Assembly: GCA_028282885.1 (NCBI GenBank)
Contig: JANQGX010000045.1
Coordinates: forward strand, 1-64,000
Source of the DNA: SAR324 cluster bacterium
GTDB taxonomy: Bacteria; SAR324; XYD2-FULL-50-16
Direction of reading: 5' to 3'
Length of the DNA stretch: 64,000 bases
In this document: piece by piece, positions 48,870 to 58,450 of the stretch
Position numbering within the stretch: the stretch's first letter is position 1
Layout: each line of letters begins with the position of its first letter
Position numbers and translations under genes: made by a program
Notes under the pieces: generated by a model
Database searches by the model: none
Told to the model about the DNA's origin: nothing
What the model saw: the letters and a program-made list of their open reading frames with translations, nothing else

Positions 48870-49964
48870 ATGCCCGATAATCCTAACCCCTGGGGGAACA
48901 AAGGAAGAAAACCCAGCGAACTCGATGAATTAATCCAGCAGGGATTAAAGAAACTGTTCGGTATGAAACAAAACAGGTCTCGGCCTTCAGATGACCAGGA
49001 AAACAGGCCCAAGACACCGGGAGGAAAAAATTTCGGATTGATTCTGGTGATTCTTGCGGTACTGTTTCTCGGTTTCCAATCCTTTTATCAGGTAAATCCG
49101 TCTGAAAAAGGCGTGGTGTTGAGATTCGGAAAGTTTCACAATGTCACCGAACCCGGACTTCAATTTTTGATTCCCTTTGTAGAAAAAGTTATCAAAGTCG
49201 ATGTCGATACCATCCGGAAGGAGGGATTCGGATTCCGTCAAAACATCTCGCGTAGCTACAGTCAAACGTCAAGCGCTCTGGATCTGGAATCCTTAATGAT
49301 AACAGCCGACAAAAACGTTATTCAGTTAAACTGGGTGGTTCAATACAGAATCCGTGACCCTGAGTATTTTGTTTTCAATATCAAGGACCCAAAAGCTGCT
49401 GTAAGAGATATATCCGAGTCCGTCATCAGGCGTCTCGTAGGAAATCGTGACTTCGACTATGTTCTCAATAACCGCGCCGAGCTGGCCAATTCCACTATGA
49501 CGGAAATGCAAGAATTGCTTGACAAATATCTATCCGGAATACAGCTCGTCGTCGTCCAATTGCAGGATCTCAATCCGCCAGATCCGGTTCGCCCCTCGTT
49601 TAACGAGGTAAACCAGGCAGATCAGGACAAAATCAGGCTGGGTAACGAAGCCCAGAAAGAGGCCAACACAAAGATTCCAAAGGCTAGGGGTACGGCCAAG
49701 AAAATGATTGAAGAAGCCCAGGGTTACTCCATTGAGCGGATTAACCGTGCGGAAGGTGATGTAGCACGCTTCAATGCCATCTACAAAGAGTACCGAAGCG
49801 CAAAGCAAGTTACCCGTACGCGGATGTATGTGGAGACTTTGAAAACTGCTCTGCCAAATGTTAGTGAAGTTATTGTTTATGACCAGGGACAGAAAGGAAT
49901 GATTCCTTTGTTGAATCTGGGTAGCGCGATCAGTGGCAATCTTCAACCATCCGGAAAAAACTAA
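48870..49964 (+). CDS. hflK: HflK, SPFH-family modulator of FtsH
   Basis: 364 residues. The N-terminal cytoplasmic tail (Pro/Asn/Gly/Lys/Arg-rich, residues about 1-55) has PNPWGNKGRKPSELDEL, as in many HflK proteins. A membrane helix (GLILVILAVLFLGFQSF) and the SPFH/band 7 domain follow (VNPSEKGVVLRFGKF, then PGLQFLIPFVEKV). A coiled coil with EAQGYSIERINRAEGDVARF comes near the end. With HflC it forms large periplasmic cages that control the FtsH protease. Shine-Dalgarno ACGGAGTG precedes the ATG. hflC follows 34 bases downstream with a good ribosome site. Confidence 0.95.
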   Translation: MPDNPNPWGNKGRKPSELDELIQQGLKKLFGMKQNRSRPSDDQENRPKTPGGKNFGLILVILAVLFLGFQSFYQVNPSEKGVVLRFGKFHNVTEPGLQFLIPFVEKVIKVDVDTIRKEGFGFRQNISRSYSQTSSALDLESLMITADKNVIQLNWVVQYRIRDPEYFVFNIKDPKAAVRDISESVIRRLVGNRDFDYVLNNRAELANSTMTEMQELLDKYLSGIQLVVVQLQDLNPPDPVRPSFNEVNQADQDKIRLGNEAQKEANTKIPKARGTAKKMIEEAQGYSIERINRAEGDVARFNAIYKEYRSAKQVTRTRMYVETLKTALPNVSEVIVYDQGQKGMIPLLNLGSAISGNLQPSGKN

Positions 49965-49998
49965 AGACAATTGAAAAGAATAACAAGGAGAACTACCC

Positions 49999-50916
49999 AT
50001 GAAACGGTTACTGGCCATCATCATTGTGATTCTCGTTTTTGTCGGCTTTAACGCCTTTTATATCGTCGACGAGGGAGAACAGACCGTCATTACTCAATTT
50101 GGAGAACCCATTGGAACCGCCAAAAAGGAAGCCGGACTATATCTGAAAATCCCGTTTATCCAAAAGGTTCACTACTTTGATAAACGAATTCTGAAATGGG
50201 ACGGAGAGCCAAATGAGATTCCAACTCAGGACAAAATGTATATCTGGGTCGACACAACAGCTCGCTGGAAAATCGAAGATCCACTGCTTTTCCTGCAGAG
50301 AATGAACAACTCAGCAAGAGCAACTGCCAGGCTTGATGATCTGATTAACGGAGCGGTTAGGGATTTTGTCACCAAGAACAACCTGGTGGAAATTATCCGG
50401 AGCTCCGACTGGAAAGCCAGTTACAAACTGACAACCGAAACAACACAACAGAAAAAACGTGAGACGGTAAATGTTGGTAGGGATAGGATGAGTCAGATCG
50501 TCCTCGACAAGGTGTCCGTAACAGCCAAGAGTTTTGGAATTAATATCCTGGATGTTCTTATCAAACGGATTAACTACACTTCCGAAGTACGGGAGACAGT
50601 TTACCAGAGAATGATTTCAGAACGTCAGAGAATCGCCGAACAGAAAAGATCAGAAGGTGAGGCTGAGAAAGCGAGGATTCTCGGAAATATGGAAAGGGAG
50701 CTTAAGGATATAGAATCCACAGCTTATCGTGAAGCAGAGGAGATCAGGGGTAACGCTGATGGAAAAGTTACCGCAATATACGGTAAAGCCTATGGCAAGG
50801 ATCCGGATTTCTATGCCTTTCTCATGTCCCTGGAGAGTTATCGACAGATCCTGGGAGAAAACACTCGATTGGTTATCCAGGCTGATTCGCCCCTGTATAA
50901 ATACCTGAAGGAGTAG
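49999..50916 (+). CDS. hflC: HflC, SPFH-family partner of HflK
   Basis: 305 residues. The signal-anchor LLAIIIVILVFVGFNAFYIV is followed directly by the band 7 domain (DEGEQTVITQFGEPIGTAKK, then AGLYLKIPFIQKVHYFD). The coiled-coil tail has MISERQRIAEQKRSEGEAEK, and the C-terminal part SLESYRQILGENTRLVIQAD is characteristic. It forms the HflKC complex with the product upstream. Ribosome site AAGGAGA lies 8 bases before the ATG. A clear terminator follows at 50941-50972. Confidence 0.96.
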   Translation: MKRLLAIIIVILVFVGFNAFYIVDEGEQTVITQFGEPIGTAKKEAGLYLKIPFIQKVHYFDKRILKWDGEPNEIPTQDKMYIWVDTTARWKIEDPLLFLQRMNNSARATARLDDLINGAVRDFVTKNNLVEIIRSSDWKASYKLTTETTQQKKRETVNVGRDRMSQIVLDKVSVTAKSFGINILDVLIKRINYTSEVRETVYQRMISERQRIAEQKRSEGEAEKARILGNMERELKDIESTAYREAEEIRGNADGKVTAIYGKAYGKDPDFYAFLMSLESYRQILGENTRLVIQADSPLYKYLKE

Positions 50917-50940
50917 CTTATAGATTTTGAAGGCTGAAAT

Positions 50941-50972
50941 AAAGCAGGAGACATATTCATGGATCCTGCTTT
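50941..50972. terminator. Terminator after hflC
   Basis: AAAGCAGGA (50941-50949) and TCCTGCTTT (50964-50972) form a perfect 9-base stem with a 14-base loop in the 71-base gap between convergent genes, so it could serve both strands. The T/A runs are short. Confidence 0.55.
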
Positions 50973-50987
50973 GTTATTCCTCAAGAC

Positions 50988-53273
50988 TTAAAAAACCTCG
51001 ACTGTATCACTTCCTGAAATCTTCAATATTTTAAGTTTTTTATTCAATTCTCCTTTTTTATCTGTGCTTACGGATCCTGTGAGCAACTTGAAATCATTTA
51101 ATCCGCTGATATGATTTCTCAATGCTTCTCGATTATGCAACTTTGCATCACCAAGAAGTTTCGCCAGCAGTTCCAGAGATTCATATCCGTATATGGTATA
51201 ATCAGAAGGAGGATCGTAGTTACTCCTGTAGTTGTAGAATTGCCAGTGTTTTTCAAAAAACGGCCTCAAGTAGGTTTTGTCGCTGCTGACAGAGTGTGTT
51301 CCCACAAAACGCAGTCTGCTGGTGCTTTTCATGAGTTGATTCTGTCGATCATTGATCTCCCTACCGGATAAAAACCAGGTTTTACGCGCATCAAATAACC
51401 TTGCGAAATCAATCACTATTTTCAGAGTTCTGATATCTACCGGAAGGAACATTGCGTCAAAATCCACAAAAGGAGCAGGCCTTTCCCTTGTTCTTTTCAA
51501 CTCCTCCAACTCTTCTTCGGACTTAAAACTGAATCCACCCGTAATACTTTTAAAAGCATCGGTAAAGTCCTGTTGTTTTCGACCGATTCTGGCAATACCG
51601 ACCACTTCAGCACCCTTGCTTCGAGCTTCTTCAGCAAATGCTTGCATGACTTCAAAACTTTTACTGTTTGACTGGTAGAAAAGCACAAAACGCCGGGCAT
51701 TCAGATAGTCAACCGCATAATTGGCCAGAATCCGGGCTTCCTGAAATTCACTTCTCTGAAAGCGAAAAAGAGAAGGAGAATCCGCACCGATATTCTCTGT
51801 CAATGAAAATGAGATTACCGGAACCTTGTAAGCCTTGGCAGCTTCTCCTGCTGCTTGTGAGGTGCTGCGTGCCAGCGGACCCAGGATGGCTATTACACCA
51901 TGATTTTCCACAAGGTTCTTAACATGTTGTTTAACCAGCTCCTGTTTCGCCAGCATTTTATATTTGGGACTTAGCTTTTTATATTCAGGCGAATTGTCTT
52001 TTTGTGCAGAATCCTTAATAACAAGTTCTATTGATCTACCCATGATGCGGTACTGGTTAATTGCGAGTTCCAGTCCATCCAGAACCTCGCGAGCATAGAC
52101 CTTGTGCCGGGAGTGAGTCACAGGCAGGATTACACCGATGCGATAAGGCTGGGTGTTTTGCGCCAGGTCTATCGTATCGTAAATTCTGGCGAGTTGCGAA
52201 TATTGATCGATACCCAGATCCGAATTTAATACCAGATCCGAATAACGTCTTTCGGCTTCGCCAAGCATACCATCTCTGATTGACAACTCTATTTTGCGTA
52301 AGACTATTTGCAGATAGATATCCTGGTATTCGAAACGCTCCAGAATCTGATCAATATCTTCCTGATCGTTAATATTATCAATAATCTCGTCTATCCACTT
52401 TTCATACCCTTCAGCCAGCCTGCCTTCTTCATCTTCCAGGAAGTAAATCGCAGACAGGTATTCCTTGTTACGAACCGCATTTTCTATCAATGCTTTTCTT
52501 AAACTCTGTCTTTCCCGTTCGGATAGATTGGAGAGCAGATCTTCAGTAACCAGATACACCATCCGTAAAGGTTTCTTTTGGGAATAAAGAACCGAGGACA
52601 GATAATAGAAGACCCAGTGTGAATATTGTCCATTGTTGAACAACAGGAAATATGAGTCAGATAGTCTCTCGACATCCGCAAAAGATCCCAGGTGGAAATG
52701 GGCCTTTATTGTCAGGAAATACCGGTATTCGTTCCCCACGAAATCATCAGAGGCCAATTCCAGCTCGTTAAGTACGGCCAGAGCCTGATTAAATTCCCCT
52801 TTATCGATCAAATCGGATATTTCGACCAGGCTCAATTGAGATTCTCCCTCAACCTCATCGTCTACTATTCCAAACGCCTGATCCGATTGAAAAACATCCG
52901 CAGTGGAATCTCCGGATTCATCAATCCAGATCGACCCAAAATGGTCGGTGGTAGGATCTGAAATCTCATCAATAAAAATCGATTCCAGATGATCCGGTGT
53001 GGCATCATGTGATTCGTCTGGTTTTTCCTCAGTTAACGACTGGTTGGAAATTGTGAATGTCGTATCAGCCGCTTGTTGGTCTAACTCTTCTTCCTCGGAA
53101 ACAACATCTTCAACAGATCGTGGAATCAAATACTCTTTCTCATCGCTCAGGAATGACTGGGCTGATAAATTGTTCCCCACCTGAATGAACAGAAAAGCAA
53201 GGAGTGCTGTTTCGATTATCGAAAATCGCTTTTTTCCTATGTTCAGGTTAAAAATGAAGTCAAATCTTTTCAT
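50988..53273 (-). CDS. LpoA-like periplasmic binding-fold protein with helical-repeat N domain
   Basis: 761 residues. A hydrophobic segment (SIIETALLAFLFIQVGNNLSA, about 19-39) may be a signal or anchor. An acidic linker with 16-residue tandem repeats (90-130) is followed by a helical TPR-like region (about 145-375) and a periplasmic binding protein type 1 domain: IGVILPVTHSRHKVYAREVL, then GVIAILGPLARSTSQAAGEA, then APFVDFDAMFLPVD. The order matches LpoA, the outer-membrane activator of penicillin-binding protein 1A, and related branched-chain amino acid-binding relatives. No lipobox is visible. It is the third gene of a leftward operon with a SurA-like chaperone, whose end overlaps its start by 4 bases. 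Confidence 0.7.
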   Translation of the reverse strand: MKRFDFIFNLNIGKKRFSIIETALLAFLFIQVGNNLSAQSFLSDEKEYLIPRSVEDVVSEEEELDQQAADTTFTISNQSLTEEKPDESHDATPDHLESIFIDEISDPTTDHFGSIWIDESGDSTADVFQSDQAFGIVDDEVEGESQLSLVEISDLIDKGEFNQALAVLNELELASDDFVGNEYRYFLTIKAHFHLGSFADVERLSDSYFLLFNNGQYSHWVFYYLSSVLYSQKKPLRMVYLVTEDLLSNLSERERQSLRKALIENAVRNKEYLSAIYFLEDEEGRLAEGYEKWIDEIIDNINDQEDIDQILERFEYQDIYLQIVLRKIELSIRDGMLGEAERRYSDLVLNSDLGIDQYSQLARIYDTIDLAQNTQPYRIGVILPVTHSRHKVYAREVLDGLELAINQYRIMGRSIELVIKDSAQKDNSPEYKKLSPKYKMLAKQELVKQHVKNLVENHGVIAILGPLARSTSQAAGEAAKAYKVPVISFSLTENIGADSPSLFRFQRSEFQEARILANYAVDYLNARRFVLFYQSNSKSFEVMQAFAEEARSKGAEVVGIARIGRKQQDFTDAFKSITGGFSFKSEEELEELKRTRERPAPFVDFDAMFLPVDIRTLKIVIDFARLFDARKTWFLSGREINDRQNQLMKSTSRLRFVGTHSVSSDKTYLRPFFEKHWQFYNYRSNYDPPSDYTIYGYESLELLAKLLGDAKLHNREALRNHISGLNDFKLLTGSVSTDKKGELNKKLKILKISGSDTVEVF
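52911..53006 (-). repeat. Tandem 16-residue repeat inside the LpoA-like gene
   Basis: Residues 90-105 (DATPDHLESIFIDEIS) and 106-121 (DPTTDHFGSIWIDESG) are tandem copies of one 48-base unit, with a degraded third start at 122 (DSTADVFQSD). They lie in the acidic linker between the signal segment and the helical domain. Confidence 0.7.
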
Positions 53274-54217
53274 TTTATTGTAATTTTAGCCTTTTTTCGT
53301 AAGTCTGCAAGATACTTGGTATACTTATCCTGGTATTCTTTTTGATACTTTTGCTGCATCAACTTGTTTTTCACTGATTCAAAAGAGGCCTTTGTCTCTT
53401 TTTTAGATTCCAAGACTTCAATGAGGTGAAAACCGAATGTAGTCCTCACCGGCATGCTGATAACACCAGGCTCCAGTGAAAAAGCCGCCTTTGAAAAAGC
53501 TTCCACCATATCCGACTTCTTGAAGAATCCAAGATCACCCTTGTTGCTTTTTGCAGAAGGATCTTCGGAGAACTTCATGGCAATCTCATCAAAGGACTCC
53601 CCTGAGACGATTCTTTCCCGAAGTTGAAGTGCTCTTTTTCTCGTTTCTTCCACTTTTTCAGCGCTAGCGCTTTTATCCAGTAACAAAAGAACATGTCTGG
53701 CCCTGATCAGAATTTCCGCAGAAGAATCCTTTTCATATTGTGCTTTCAGACTGGCTTCATCGACCTGGATCTTGGAGCGGATTTCCATCAACAGAACCTT
53801 GTTCCTTCGAATCTGATTTCGATAGGTCTTTCTAAAATCAGCCAAGTTGACTTTCTGTCTTTCCAACAGCTCTTCAAATTCCAACTGAGATATTTTCCGT
53901 TGCTTTATAAACCGTTCTAATTCAGCGTCCAGTTCGTCGTCGCCCACGATAATGCCGAGTTCATCAGCCCTGATATCCAGCAATGCTTCTTCTATCAACT
54001 GATTTGTCGCCTGCTCCCTAAAATTTGCCATGGCTTCTGCGGGGGCTAATTTTGACCTGTGCGCTCTCGCCAGTTCGAAAGATCGAATATCTATCCCGTT
54101 GTTAGTAATAACCTTATTGTTGATTGTTACTTTTACAAAATCGTATTTAACCTTCGCAAAAAGAGTTGTAGCACACAAAAAGGCGGAGATAAGTAAGATA
54201 GTGAAATGATACTTCAT
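53270..54217 (-). CDS. SurA/PrsA-like periplasmic peptidylprolyl isomerase
   Basis: 315 residues. Signal peptide MKYHFTILLISAFLCATTLF ending near AKVKY. A SurA-N-type helical domain (about 30-150: NQLIEEALLDIRADELGIIV) is followed by a parvulin domain (about 170-265) with IRARHVLLLLDKS, then EIAMKFSEDPSAKSNKGDLG and TTFGFHLIEVLESK, the rotamase hallmark. It should chaperone outer-membrane proteins in the periplasm. It ends 4 bases inside the LpoA-like gene and follows the unknown gene at 54272 by 54 bases. Confidence 0.85.
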   Translation of the reverse strand: MKYHFTILLISAFLCATTLFAKVKYDFVKVTINNKVITNNGIDIRSFELARAHRSKLAPAEAMANFREQATNQLIEEALLDIRADELGIIVGDDELDAELERFIKQRKISQLEFEELLERQKVNLADFRKTYRNQIRRNKVLLMEIRSKIQVDEASLKAQYEKDSSAEILIRARHVLLLLDKSASAEKVEETRKRALQLRERIVSGESFDEIAMKFSEDPSAKSNKGDLGFFKKSDMVEAFSKAAFSLEPGVISMPVRTTFGFHLIEVLESKKETKASFESVKNKLMQQKYQKEYQDKYTKYLADLRKKAKITIK

Positions 54218-54271
54218 GATATTTTACTTGAATGATAGGTTTGGGAAAATCTTGAACAGTTCCCGTGTTGG

Positions 54272-55108
54272 TTACTGACCCCAGTTGGTTGATGCTGAAA
54301 AAGGATAGTCTGCTTTCAGCAGATACTTGTACTTTTTCAGGATCGCATTCCTTTGTGTGGAAATCCCCCTGAATCGGATCTTTTCTATACTGATTTCCTT
54401 AAACAATCTCGATTTAACATAAAACCGTGTAGTCAAAGGTATCGCTTGTCTTTTCTCATCCCAATCAGAAAAAACGATTGTCATGGGATAGTAGCGACCG
54501 TCGATTTGAATTTGTCGGTTAATCCCCAGGGCCTTGAAGGAATTGGTGTCAACTCGTAAATGATTCTCTTCATTTCCGATCAGGTAATGAATCAGATACT
54601 TTTGATGACTAATCTGCAACTGTGTGTGATCGATGCCCATTTCCTCCAAACTAATACTTAAAAGAGAGAGATGCTTGGTGAATAGTATGATTGCGGGAAA
54701 CTGAACATCTTCTGAAGAGAAAAAACGCTGGGAACTCAGACTCTTACTTAGGGTTGCTCCACCTATCTCATGGATATAAATATGCATGGGATTGCCCGAA
54801 TCATCCATCGTTTGAATCGAGACAAACTCATCACGGATAAACACAACCTGTTGAAAATATGATTTTTCTTTAATTTCATAGGGTTGTAAATTGAGATTGC
54901 TTTCCTCATCCAAAGGTGCAAATGCCTCCGGATCGTATACGCTAACCCTGACTTCTGCAAAAAACACAGTTAGCGGCTTATTGCCCTCCAACACTTGCAA
55001 TAAAACGCTTTCAGGTTTGATAAAAGCAGCCCTGGCCTGTGATTGGGGATGATAAGAGATGATGAATACTATGACGGCTGTGAAAACACTTATTCTAAGC
55101 AGATTCAT
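54272..55108 (-). CDS. Exported protein of unknown function
   Basis: 278 residues from ATG 55108. A signal peptide MNLLRISVFTAVIVFIISYH ends near SQARA. A start at 55222 would add 38 residues before the signal and is unlikely. The mature part is beta-rich (VLLQVLEGNKPLTVFFAEVR, then SYFQQVVFIRDEFVSI; then RQIQIDGRYYPMTIVFSDWD), suggesting an LolA-like or outer-membrane-associated fold, but no clear family signature was found. It is the first gene of a leftward operon with the SurA-like and LpoA-like proteins, so a role in outer-membrane or peptidoglycan biogenesis is likely. Confidence 0.65.
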   Translation of the reverse strand: MNLLRISVFTAVIVFIISYHPQSQARAAFIKPESVLLQVLEGNKPLTVFFAEVRVSVYDPEAFAPLDEESNLNLQPYEIKEKSYFQQVVFIRDEFVSIQTMDDSGNPMHIYIHEIGGATLSKSLSSQRFFSSEDVQFPAIILFTKHLSLLSISLEEMGIDHTQLQISHQKYLIHYLIGNEENHLRVDTNSFKALGINRQIQIDGRYYPMTIVFSDWDEKRQAIPLTTRFYVKSRLFKEISIEKIRFRGISTQRNAILKKYKYLLKADYPFSASTNWGQ

Positions 55109-56012
55109 GAAGTAGATTTTTGATAAGTTCCCTATGACTGGTACAGCCTGTAATTGCTTAAAAACTAACCTCATGTTTATCAAACTAACCAAAAGATGTC
55201 TTCCCCTTTTCTGACCGGCCATCTGCTCGTTTATGCGGACTATTGATCTTGGCCTCCGTTAGACCGACCTTGTTAATTAAGGCATCAAACCCTCAACTCT
55301 TTTCGGCAAAAACTGACTTTTGCCGATCCATCTGGCATCGGAATCCCGACAAAGAAGGGTCATTAATATTTTTTAAAACAGTAGCTTATAACTCGTGAAT
55401 TGAAAATCTTACATGTCTATTTAGTTGCAATGCACATGTAAAACAGATATAATTCACATTGCTTTTGTGAAAGACCATACATTGCCTTTCACTAGACCAG
55501 ACTATTGGGTAATGTACTCAAACACTTGTTCTTTCCGTAAGCATTGAAAACACAGTTTGTCGTATAATGAAGTCATTAAAAACCAGAATTAATAGTAGAA
55601 AACACCCACAACCGGTGCGGCATCTCTAATTCAAAAACATCAATATTCCGGATTAAAATCACTTATTAGATCAATATATTAAACAAGCGCATATTTGGCA
55701 TTCACCAAAAACAGAAAATAACCATAGAAAGTGTAGAATTATTCAAAATTGTACATCACTCAATTGTGAATTTAGCATGAAGTAAACACTTGAAATAAAT
55801 AACCTCTGTAGTTTTATACATGCCAGATACGGGCTTAATCGTAAGGAAAATATTCAGCCCCGGGTCAGGAACTCACAGTGTGCAACCATTCGGGAGGATA
55901 TTCTCCGGGTCATCTGATGATAATGAGTGTATAAAGGAATCAATTTAATCATAGACAAGTTTGAAATAGAAATTGCCAAATGCTGGTTCGTGAATAAAAC
56001 GGAAATCCAGCA
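55109..56012. other. 0.9-kb AT-rich gap without a supported gene
   Basis: This is the longest gap in the window, between two divergent operons. It is visibly AT-rich, with no RNA gene or convincing frame recognised. A short frame at 55854-56048 on the minus strand overlaps the rng start and looks random. It may contain promoters for both operons and perhaps an unrecognised small RNA. Confidence 0.4.
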
Positions 56013-57503
56013 ATGGGAAAAAAGATAATAATCAACCACACTCGGCATGAAATCCGAGTAGCCCTGATAGAAAATGGTGTCATCAGCGAAATATTCTATG
56101 AGAGAGTAAAAAATAAAAGTGTCGTTGGCGATATATTCAAGGGCAAGGTCCTCAAAGTCTTACCAGGTATGGAGTCTGCCTTTATCGATATTGGGCTCGA
56201 AAAGGCTGCCTTTCTCTACGTCGATGATATCAGAACCGATGCCGATTCCGACGATGACAATGGAATCAACAACATCCAATCCGATATCAGGCCTGAAAAA
56301 CAGAATATCTCATCTCTAATCAAGGAAGGTCAGGATATAATGGTGCAGGTCTCCAAAGGTCCCATAGGAAGCAAAGGAGCCCGAATTACCTGTAATGTCA
56401 CCCTTCCGGGAAGAAATCTGGTGTTTATGCCCCATGTCAACAATGTTGGTGTGTCCAGGCAGATTCGGGATGAGAAGGAGAGAAACCGTTTGAGAAAAAT
56501 AGTCTCTTCAGTAAAACCGGACAACACCGGTTTCATCGTAAGAACAGTTGCCGCAGGGCGTTCAGAGGAGGAATTCAGACATGATGTTGAGTATCTCTTG
56601 AATACCTGGAATGAAACAGAAAAGAAGTTCAAAACCTATCGCTCTCCTGCTATTCTGTTTGAGGATCTCAACCTCACTTTCAGAACCATCAGGGATATGC
56701 TTGCCCCTGACGTCGACGAACTGGTTATAGACGACAACTATGAGTACGAAAAGATTAGGAAATACCTGAACACCTATCTTCCGCGTTATAGTTCCATTCT
56801 GAAGCTTTTCAAAAACAAGCAACCGATCTTCGACTACTACGGAATTAGTCTTGAAATCGACAGAGCGATGTCTCGCAAAGTCTATCTGAAGTCAGGCGGA
56901 CACTTGGTTATTGATCAGTCGGAAGCACTCACCGCGATTGATGTCAATACAGGCAGATTTACCGGGTCGGACAGTCACGAAGATACGATTCTGACAACCA
57001 ATCTGGAATCCGTGAAGGAGATCGTTCATCAACTGAAACTTCGTGATATCGGTGGCATTATCATCATCGATTTTATCGATATGGAGTCTCTTGAGAATCG
57101 GCAAAAAGTCTACTCCGCATTGAAAAGCGAGCTCAAGAAAGACAAGGCCAGAACAAAGGCGCTGCCTATTTCGGATATCGGTTTGGTGGAGATGACCAGA
57201 AAGCGGAATCGGGAGAATCTGAATCGGTTTTTGAGAGAGCCCTGCCCTTATTGTAATGGAAGAGCGCGAATCCTTTCTCCGGAGAGTATTATTTATGAGA
57301 TCTACCGGGAAATACATCGCCTGGCCAAGGATGACAAACCACCTCAGAATCTGCTAATCGGGTTACATCCTGATGTTGCTGAATATCTCGAACAGGAAGA
57401 GATCGAAACCTTCCGTTCCATGGAGAGACTCATCAAGGGCAATATTTCTCTGCAGGTATCTGAAAGATATCACTACGAACAGTACGAGCTATTGGAGCTC
57501 TGA
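56013..57503 (+). CDS. rng: Ribonuclease G/E family endoribonuclease
   Basis: 496 residues, the RNase G size. The S1 domain near the N terminus (about 35-125) has VVGDIFKGKVLKVLPGMESA, then FIDIGLEKAAFLYVDDI. The catalytic core has the metal site DVNTGRFTG with ID before it, and IIIIDFIDMESLENR. The zinc-link motif is CPYCNGRAR. The C-terminal degradosome scaffold of RNase E is absent. It matures 16S rRNA 5' end and decays mRNA. Its stop overlaps the rluD start (TGATG). Confidence 0.95.
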   Translation: MGKKIIINHTRHEIRVALIENGVISEIFYERVKNKSVVGDIFKGKVLKVLPGMESAFIDIGLEKAAFLYVDDIRTDADSDDDNGINNIQSDIRPEKQNISSLIKEGQDIMVQVSKGPIGSKGARITCNVTLPGRNLVFMPHVNNVGVSRQIRDEKERNRLRKIVSSVKPDNTGFIVRTVAAGRSEEEFRHDVEYLLNTWNETEKKFKTYRSPAILFEDLNLTFRTIRDMLAPDVDELVIDDNYEYEKIRKYLNTYLPRYSSILKLFKNKQPIFDYYGISLEIDRAMSRKVYLKSGGHLVIDQSEALTAIDVNTGRFTGSDSHEDTILTTNLESVKEIVHQLKLRDIGGIIIIDFIDMESLENRQKVYSALKSELKKDKARTKALPISDIGLVEMTRKRNRENLNRFLREPCPYCNGRARILSPESIIYEIYREIHRLAKDDKPPQNLLIGLHPDVAEYLEQEEIETFRSMERLIKGNISLQVSERYHYEQYELLEL

Positions 57504-58438
57504 TGGAAGTGCTTCGGGTTGGAGACGATTTTCATGAAAAAAGGCTGGACGTAACACTGGCAAATCATGAAAAAGTGTCTTCACGTGCCGAAGCACAGAG
57601 AATAATCAAACAGGGGAACCTGCTGCTCAACAATTCCAAAAAGAAAATCCATTCCAATCGCAAGGTAAAATCCGGCGATCTCATCGAATTTGAACTCCTG
57701 CCCAGACCAGCCACTGATTTGATCCCCATGCCAGGCAATCTAGATATTGTCTATGAGGATCATCACATCATAGTGATCAATAAGCCACGCAATATGGTTG
57801 TCCATCCCGCGGCAGGTCATTACGATGATACCCTGGTTAATCACCTGATTCATCACACTACACTGCCGGACAACGATCCGGTCCGCCCGGGAATCGTGCA
57901 TCGGATTGATAAAGATACGTCCGGCCTGATCGTCGTTGCTAAAAGCCTCAAAGCGCATGACAAATTGGCAAAACAGTTCTTTCACCACACCATATCAAGA
58001 AAATACATCGCTATTGTCTGGGGAGTGCCGTCGAATAGGACTGGGACAATTGATAAATCCCTGAGAAGACACCCCTCTGACAGAAAAAAGTTTGCGGTCC
58101 GACCTGAAGGAAAACCGGCTATTACTCATTGGAAGATGGTTGAGGAACTGCAATATCTCAGTTTAATGATGTGTCAGCTTGAGACGGGTAGAACTCATCA
58201 AATCAGAGTGCATATGAGCTCTGTTGGGCATCCTTTGCTTGGGGATGAAACCTACGGGAAATACAGGAATTACGGCAACAAACTTCCCCCCTCCACTATA
58301 AAGCTTCTGCGAAACTATAAGGGGCAAGCATTACACGCACAGCATCTGGGGTTTTATCATCCTGAAAGTGATGACTGGGTTGAGTTTAACGCAGATATTC
58401 CGCCGGAGATGAGTGCGGTAGTTGACGCTTTGAGATGA
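57503..58438 (+). CDS. rluD: 23S rRNA pseudouridine synthase, RluD family
   Basis: 311 residues. N-terminal S4 RNA-binding domain (residues about 12-75: EAQRIIKQGNLLLNNSKKK). The catalytic domain carries the Asp in GIVHRIDKDTSGLIVVAKS, with the VVHPAAGH and GRTHQIRVHMSSVGHPLLGD motifs. It likely makes pseudouridines in helix 69 of 23S rRNA. Coupled to rng; converges on the RNase II-like gene with 12 bases between. The exact specificity (RluC or RluD) is inferred from overall match to RluD. Confidence 0.92.
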   Translation: MEVLRVGDDFHEKRLDVTLANHEKVSSRAEAQRIIKQGNLLLNNSKKKIHSNRKVKSGDLIEFELLPRPATDLIPMPGNLDIVYEDHHIIVINKPRNMVVHPAAGHYDDTLVNHLIHHTTLPDNDPVRPGIVHRIDKDTSGLIVVAKSLKAHDKLAKQFFHHTISRKYIAIVWGVPSNRTGTIDKSLRRHPSDRKKFAVRPEGKPAITHWKMVEELQYLSLMMCQLETGRTHQIRVHMSSVGHPLLGDETYGKYRNYGNKLPPSTIKLLRNYKGQALHAQHLGFYHPESDDWVEFNADIPPEMSAVVDALR

Positions 58439-58450
58439 TCAGAGCTGAAA

